This document shows positions 33,284-37,766 of a stretch of 37,766 bases of DNA, piece by piece (position 1 is the stretch's first letter; each line of letters opens with the position of its first letter). The DNA is from Nitrososphaeraceae archaeon (GTDB lineage: Archaea > Thermoproteota > Nitrososphaeria > Nitrososphaerales > Nitrososphaeraceae): positions 1 through 37,766 of the forward strand of contig JADDOW010000095.1 in NCBI GenBank assembly GCA_016782225.1, in the 5' to 3' direction. A program made the position numbers and the translations under genes. Below the pieces are notes generated by a model. The model did not search any database and was not told the DNA's origin. It was given only the letters and a program-made list of their open reading frames with translations.

Positions 33284-33529
33284 CCACTATTTGTTTCCAA
33301 TCTACCAAGGAGAGTTGGTTGTCGGCTTGTGGTTAATTCAAAAGCGAATGTGGGTTATGGTTGTGCTTATAGTGGTTCTCATGTCTTGTGGTTGAGAATT
33401 AATTTATTATATAAAAATATGATAATAGGTGGTAATAGCAAATAGATGTGTTTGACTCTGAAGAACAAGTTTCAGCTGCTGTTAAAGAACAGGTTTTTTG
33501 CAGCCAACATTTTGGATGTTTAAAGCAGT

Positions 33530-33555
33530 ATGGGTTGCTCTTAATTGCAACCCAT
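33530..33555 (-). terminator. Perfect 9-bp hairpin after the aldo/keto reductase gene
   Basis: ATGGGTTGC and GCAACCCAT around an 8-base loop, three bases past the reductase stop on the minus strand. It could end or protect the transcript. A bidirectional role is possible, since the stem reads the same on both strands. Confidence 0.5.
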
Positions 33556-33557
33556 TT

Positions 33558-34454
33558 CTAAATCATCTCCAATGGACCATCATGAACTGGCAATGGAAAG
33601 GCCTTGTTGATGGATGCCACCTCATCCTCCGCTAAACTCCAACCCACACTCTCGCTGTTTTCTCTAACATGGTTTGGATTTGATGTCTTTGGAATAGTGA
33701 ATATGTTAGGATGGCGACTTGTGAGAAAGTTAAGGGCAACCTGCCTTGGTGTTTTTCCATGGCGAATTGCAATCCCTTCAAGCAGTCGCCGTTTATTATT
33801 ACTTTGTAAAGAAGAGGAAAATAAACTGCCATTATGCCCAAAAGGTGAGTATCCAACCACAGCTATTTCCTGCTTTGCACAGTATGGAAGTATGCTTTTT
33901 TCCATTCCGCGATAGCCCAAATGATGCAACACCTGATTGCATGCAATTCTCTCATTGTGGAGAGCCTTTTCAGCCTCCTTCAGTTCTTCAACTCCAAAGT
34001 TGCTGACTCCAATGTATCTTACCATGCCCTCTGACACAAGCTTTTCCATTGCCTTCATGGTTTCGCTAATCGGATAGGAGCTACTTGGCCAGTGAAGCAG
34101 GTACAGGTCAAGGTATTCTGTCTTTAGGCGCTTTAGGCTTTGCCTGCAAGACCTTATCGTGCGCTCATAAGAGGCATTCGAAGGTAGGACCTTGCTAGCC
34201 AAAAATACATCCTCTCGCTTACCTGCTGCAATGGCTTCCCCAACCAACTGCTCTGCTCTCCCATTTCCATACATCTCCGCAGTGTCAATGTGGGTCATTC
34301 CCAATTCAAGGCCTATCCGGAGGGTATTGATTGGAAGTTGGTTGTTGTTGTTGTTGTCGCGGAGATGGCCGCTGCTGCCATCCTCAATCAACCAAGTGCC
34401 TTGACCGACGATTGGAACTTTGACATCAGTCCAGCCAAACTTTCGCCTAATCAT
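33558..34454 (-). CDS. Aldo/keto reductase
   Basis: 298 residues, a TIM-barrel NADPH-dependent reductase. The catalytic tetrad is complete: Asp57 and Tyr62 in HIDTAEMYGNG, Lys88 in LASKV and His121 in LLHWP. The cofactor motif near the end includes IPKTSNPNHVREN. A run of Asn (residues 34-38), from a CAA/AAC-type triplet repeat, sits in a surface loop near the N-terminus. The GC content is higher than in neighbouring genes, so it may be a transfer. It starts 12 bases after the DUF5678-like gene on the same strand, so they are probably one operon. Substrate unknown: small aldehydes or ketones. Confidence 0.92.
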   Translation of the reverse strand: MIRRKFGWTDVKVPIVGQGTWLIEDGSSGHLRDNNNNNQLPINTLRIGLELGMTHIDTAEMYGNGRAEQLVGEAIAAGKREDVFLASKVLPSNASYERTIRSCRQSLKRLKTEYLDLYLLHWPSSSYPISETMKAMEKLVSEGMVRYIGVSNFGVEELKEAEKALHNERIACNQVLHHLGYRGMEKSILPYCAKQEIAVVGYSPFGHNGSLFSSSLQSNNKRRLLEGIAIRHGKTPRQVALNFLTSRHPNIFTIPKTSNPNHVRENSESVGWSLAEDEVASINKAFPLPVHDGPLEMI

Positions 34455-34466
34455 CCTGTTAAACCA

Positions 34467-34688
34467 TCACTTTAAGAAATCTATAAAAGTATGGTCGGTG
34501 TCAACAACACCATCCGCTCTTAAAAGTTCCAACAGCTTAAGTGGGTTGGCATCATGGTAAACCTTAAGATTTTTTACAGCAACAAACTCATTCTTGTGTT
34601 TGCTGTAAAGGTCATCATAGTTAGCATGGAAGTGATCATAATCCTTCCCGTATTTTTCCATCCACTTTATATCGTCATCTATTGTCAT
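34467..34688 (-). CDS. DUF5678-like small protein, copy 2
   Basis: 73 residues, aligning through KWMEKYGKDYDHFHANYDDL, YSKHKNEFVAVKNLKVYHDA and NPLKLLELL with the protein at 958-1203. The 3' part of both ends in an acidic FI-containing helix. ATG start. It is the first gene of a likely two-gene operon with the aldo/keto reductase, which hints at a linked role only by position. Confidence 0.75.
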   Translation of the reverse strand: MTIDDDIKWMEKYGKDYDHFHANYDDLYSKHKNEFVAVKNLKVYHDANPLKLLELLRADGVVDTDHTFIDFLK

Positions 34689-34864
34689 GAAGGATATTAG
34701 TGGTAGTTATTTTTTATTTAAAAAATTTTTCTGGTATGAAGTATGATTGTTTAAACCATAAAAAAATGATTTTGACAGGTTCCTTATTGAATGATGATTG
34801 GGATATGGATGTGCTGACTCCTCCAATGCTGTCCTGGACCCAAACACACACTAGTAGAAAAAAA

Positions 34865-35313
34865 TCAGTGTTTGATGTTGAGTGTCTGTACCGAACCGCC
34901 TTCTATTCTGACATTGTCTAAAGATGTGCTTGACCCATCGGGAAATGCCGCCATTATTATGTAGTTTCCTAGCGGAAAATCGCTAAACACATATTTTCCA
35001 TCAACTGAGACAAATGAACTTTTGTTACACCTGTGCCTCCCTGCTCCGCTGCAATGACGGTTGAGCCCACAGCTGGCAAACCTAATGGCCCGGCTACATA
35101 CCCATTAATAGCTCCCAAGCCTGACTTGTAGGTGGGCATGGGTTCAAATATAGAGCCAATGCCCCTGTTGTTTGGCGTTGTTCCGCCGCTAAATAAATAA
35201 CCAACAATTAGGATGACACCTATAACTGAGACCACCAGAATTATTCCCCATTGGTGTTTTTTGACAAATCTTTGTGGCTGTTCTGTTGTGTTTATATCAA
35301 ATTGACGATGCAT
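34865..35313 (-). pseudogene. Membrane-anchored carboxypeptidase-regulatory-like domain protein, frameshifted
   Basis: From the ATG at 35313: a short cytoplasmic start (MHRQFDINTTEQPQRF), one span (WGIILVVSVIGVILIVGYLF), a Gly/Asn linker, and a beta-sandwich like CarboxypepD_reg or Cna-B domains, AINGYVAGPLGLPAVGSTVI. The frame fails at 35020-35023. With one more A in that run it continues SSFVSVDGKYVFSDFPLGNY, IMAAFPDGSSTSL and VRIEGGSVQTLNIKH to a TGA at 34865, which is the normal ending of the domain (KYVFSDFPLGNY is typical). The protein would face outward. The single missing A may be a sequencing error. Confidence 0.7.
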
Positions 35314-35471
35314 ATGATTAATATGGGCTGTACAGTATTTAGCAACTAGGAATTGTTTGTAACAAAGTAAGTAAAACAAATCATTTGTGTTACAAATTGC
35401 AAATCAAAGCAGTTATTGGGCGTTTCAATTGCAACAAACCTTAAATTAAATACATCTTTTAGAAAATAACA

Positions 35472-36022
35472 ATGCCAAGGCCAAATGGCAACGAAAAGTC
35501 CACTAGAAAAACGGAGAGCATCACATTAAGGGTTGAGAAAAACATTATGGATGAATTGAGAAAGGAGGCTGAGCAGAAGATGGAAAGCCTGAACACTTTA
35601 GCAAACCAGGTGAAGTCCTATGTCACATGGTACAAACCGGCATCTAAGGCTGGCAATTGCAATGTGCCAAAAACGCTATTGACAGACATGTTTGAGGCCC
35701 TGACAGAAGAACAAATAGCAAAAATCACAGAAAACTGGGTGAAAAAATACTCCAAAGATGTTATATTAATGATAACAAAGAGCACAATTTGGAATCTTTT
35801 TTAGATGGTTTTAGGGTTTGGCTAGATTTGTCTGGTTTTCAATACACCCATCATCAGGATAGCGGTTTTGAATCCTATGTGATAAGATTTGACATGGGAA
35901 AAAAGTTTAACTACCATGTGGGAAAATATCTTCAGTTTTTGGTTGTTGAGGATCTAAGAGCGAAAGATGTGCATATTGAGATAACGGATTTCACAGTAAT
36001 GTTTCGTTTTAAAAGAGAATAA
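35472..36022 (+). pseudogene. CopG/RHH-like regulator with C-terminal domain, frameshifted
   Basis: The N-terminal 50 residues look like a ribbon-helix-helix: TRKTESITLRVEKNIMDELR, then KMESLNTLANQVKSYVTWY. A larger C-terminal domain follows and is split over two frames. The first ends at 35804; the second reads NKEHNLESFLDGFRVWLDLS, then SYVIRFDMGKKFNYHVGKYL and VHIEITDFTVMFRF to 36022. One base inserted near 35770 joins them. The family is common in ammonia-oxidising archaea and probably regulates transcription. ATG start, preceded by an AT-rich region. Confidence 0.7.
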
Positions 36023-36275
36023 GCATCGAGACATATTCCATAGTAAGTAATTGGGAGACAATGTAAGATTACAAAATCCAAATTCCAAAGTCAGGACAAG
36101 TTAGCGGATCTATGGAGCGCCGCAAAATACAATAGTTGAAAATCAATCACCACTGATGATCATAACAATTATTTCAACAACAACATCAATGGCATTTGGT
36201 TGCTGCTCTTGAATAGGTCATTTAATAAAGCAAATTATGGGGGTTGCGCCCTAAAACCACTAATATGTTGGTTGG

Positions 36276-36592
36276 TCAAACTCTATATTTGTCAATACCA
36301 GCAAAAGCGCTAACATCATTGATTTGAAACATCTCCACCTTTGGCTCGGGTATTTTGTTGTTTATCATGTATGGCATTAACCTGCTGCTCACAAAACTGT
36401 TCAGGTCCTCCTCTGACTCCCAGACATTGGCCACATGAACGGTATTGCCCGTCTCATCAAATGCTGCTGCATGGACTATTGCTCCTTGGGAGGATTGCGC
36501 TCCCAGTCAATCTCCTTTCTTAAACTTTCGTACATCTGTTTGGTTATGTTATTTCCGGTAAAAATAACCAGTATTGGCAATACCGTATTCAT
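36276..36592 (-). pseudogene. ABM-like (antibiotic biosynthesis monooxygenase fold) protein, frameshifted
   Basis: The first frame reads MNTVLPILVIFTGNNITKQM then YESLRKEIDWERNPP and stops. The second continues GAIVHAAAFDETGNTVHVAN, VWESEEDLNSFVSSRLMPYM and VEMFQIND to a TGA at 36276. One added A in an A-run near 36490 gives NPPKGAIVHAAAFDE without a break. The pattern of strands and the VWESEEDLNSF helix match small dimeric alpha/beta-barrel proteins. Function unclear. Confidence 0.65.
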
Positions 36593-36751
36593 AATTTTTT
36601 AAATATTTAAGATTTAAAATTGGCTTTTACTCTGATAATTTAGCAGCTGATGATATGGTGCAATTCAGCACTAACGTAAGATGTGAACCATTAAGTGACA
36701 GCATTAATGAATTTCAAAAGGTTTTAGAGTTGACTGCAATATGCATTTATA

Positions 36752-37084
36752 TCATTCAATAGGGCTTCCAATGTTATCATTTTTGTTATCATTAAGGTTC
36801 TTGGGATTAGAATCCGTCTTGATATTGTTGCTTCCTGCTACTTTTTTGTTGTCTTCTGCTTTAATGTGGTCACGGGTGTTTTTAGATGCATTTTTCTTTC
36901 TGTGAGTAATGTATTTGGACACAAAAAACATCTCATCCTTAAACCCTGTGTATTTCCAATAGTATTTGTTAACAACAGTTGATATGACAAACCAGGCAAC
37001 ACTGTTAACTATGATGGAAAACAAAAACCCATAGTAATATGTAATGATTATTCCAGTTATTATTCCCCCTATTATATAGGGCAA
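36752..37084 (-). CDS. Membrane protein with basic, Asn-rich tail
   Basis: About 110 residues: two membrane spans (YIIGGIITGIIITYYYGFLF; IVNSVAWFVISTVVNKYYW), then a basic polar tail rich in Lys and Asn. The frame is open upstream of the TTG at 37084, reading NRSLTEPSLKHTVRRHL, a plausible cytoplasmic start. No ATG is found there before a stop, so the start is unresolved. Family not recognised. Confidence 0.45.
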   Translation of the reverse strand: MPYIIGGIITGIIITYYYGFLFSIIVNSVAWFVISTVVNKYYWKYTGFKDEMFFVSKYITHRKKNASKNTRDHIKAEDNKKVAGSNNIKTDSNPKNLNDNKNDNIGSPIE

Positions 37085-37533
37085 ATGGCGCCTTACCGTG
37101 TGTTTTAGTGATGGTTCCGTAAGACTTCTGTTTCTATATGTATAACAAATTTAATTAACATTATGTAGTTAGGGTTTGTCTTCATTGTCCAGTTGTTTTA
37201 CTATATGTCACCTATTTAATAAAAAGAATATTGTGATTCTTATTCGATGTCAGATGTGTTTACTTTTTCAGACATACTTCTTCTGAAACTTGTTTTGTTT
37301 CTGTGACCGGTTTCTTTTTTACTATTACTTATTCTTTAACATAAGGTGTCTTTTTTAATTTCGATACTTCTAATTTTTTGAATTTAATTAAAATAAGGCT
37401 GCAAATATTAAGACAATTAAACGTTAAGAATATTATTTTATGGGAAAAATCCAAATAAGCCTTGAAGGATTTTAATGGTTGTAAATTCCATAAATAACCA
37501 ATACTTATATAGCATGTTAACCAATAGATAGTG
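37085..37533. other. Intergenic region with one promoter
   Basis: AT-rich. Holds the possible 5' part of the membrane protein gene (to about 37140) and a CTTATATAG box at about 37504-37512, whose centre is 26 bases before the final gene's ATG. An 86-codon minus-strand frame here is not convincing. Confidence 0.5.
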
Positions 37534-37766
37534 ATGTCATTTAAATCAAATAATTCAACAACTTCAACAAGCAGCAAAAACGACAACAATTCAGAAGTAA
37601 AATATTCCTATGAAACTAATACCAATACTAACAACAACCAAAACAACCAAAACTCCAATGATTTGAGTGAGTCAATAAACAGTTCACTTGACCAAACCAA
37701 AGACCAAATCAACAGGTCAATAGAGGAGTCAAGAAACCAAATCCCACGTTACAACAACATTGTCAA
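37534..37766 (+). CDS. Asn/Ser-rich protein, 5' part (runs off the window)
   Basis: 77 complete codons from an ATG to the window end. The first 45 residues are low complexity (Asn, Ser, Thr, Gln). A helical region follows, LSESINSSLDQTKDQINRSI then EESRNQIPRYNN. The pattern of an unordered start leading to a heptad-like helix resembles phasin- or coiled-coil-like proteins that I associate with this group of archaea. No function can be given from this part. A GTG directly before the ATG is in frame too. The TATA box is well placed for a leaderless transcript. Confidence 0.65.
   Translation, partial: MSFKSNNSTTSTSSKNDNNSEVKYSYETNTNTNNNQNNQNSNDLSESINSSLDQTKDQINRSIEESRNQIPRYNNIV

Noticed and set aside
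33198-33395. 65-codon frame
   Set aside because: It is the wrong frame of the paralogue tail followed by GT-rich sequence.
34700-34921. 73-codon plus-strand frame
   Set aside because: Antisense to the healed 3' end of the carboxypeptidase-like domain gene, which is far more protein-like.

Overview
The window looks like accessory chromosome of an ammonia-oxidising archaeon of the Nitrososphaerales (Thaumarchaeota), perhaps close to Nitrosocosmicus. This is inferred from family content and gene style, since no ammonia-oxidation or ribosomal gene lies here. The DNA is AT-rich. Many genes start at or near the point where a TATA box about 26 bases upstream would begin the transcript, so they look leaderless. 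Many families are ones I associate with this group: DUF5678-like proteins, a CopG-like protein with a long C-terminal domain, a zinc-ribbon tyrosine integrase, and secreted proteins with archaeal signal peptides.

Layout. 1-5.4 kb: an M23 metallopeptidase, a DUF5678-like protein, a broken receiver gene, a resolvase-type HTH gene with a frameshift, a secreted repeat protein between two copies of a 102-bp repeat, and an HtrA fragment. 5.4-12.4 kb: decayed tract with a tRNA-Ser-like remnant, two broken short-chain dehydrogenases, a SnoaL-like secreted protein, a deazaflavin-type protein, a membrane-linked winged-helix protein, a luciferase-type monooxygenase remnant, a dead copy of a winged-helix paralogue, and copies of a dispersed hairpin repeat. 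12.5-14.3 kb: secreted dienelactone hydrolase and a nuclease-like secreted protein. 14.6-18.9 kb: module of a frameshifted integrase, several winged-helix proteins and a zinc-ribbon protein, probably of mobile origin. 19.1-21.2 kb: two more HTH paralogues, each preceded by 12-bp tandem repeats, and a broken HxlR gene. 21.2-23.8 kb: arsenic cluster, arsM, arsC and an aquaporin on one strand and an HxlR regulator on the other, sharing a divergent promoter with a perfect palindrome. 23.8-29.8 kb: CorA, a large membrane protein, DUF202, and a CBS-TrkH gene and an opposing gene that both lose their 3' ends at one junction. 29.9-33.3 kb: coiled-coil gene plus intact winged-helix paralogue, a rhomboid protease, and the tail of another paralogue copy. 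33.5-37.8 kb: aldo/keto reductase with a second DUF5678-like gene, three frameshifted small genes, a membrane protein, and the start of an Asn/Ser-rich protein.

How it works together. The one clear pathway is arsenic handling: ArsC reduces arsenate, ArsM methylates arsenite, and the aquaporin may pass arsenite or methylated products, under a regulator next to the palindrome. Elsewhere the themes are membrane and ion homeostasis (CorA, TrkH, DUF202) and a dense set of small DNA-binding paralogues with their own repeats.

Caution: over a dozen genes are broken. At least six breaks equal the loss of one base in a homopolymer, so part of this may be sequencing error. The nonsense codons, a 4-bp deletion and an 8-bp duplication look like true decay.
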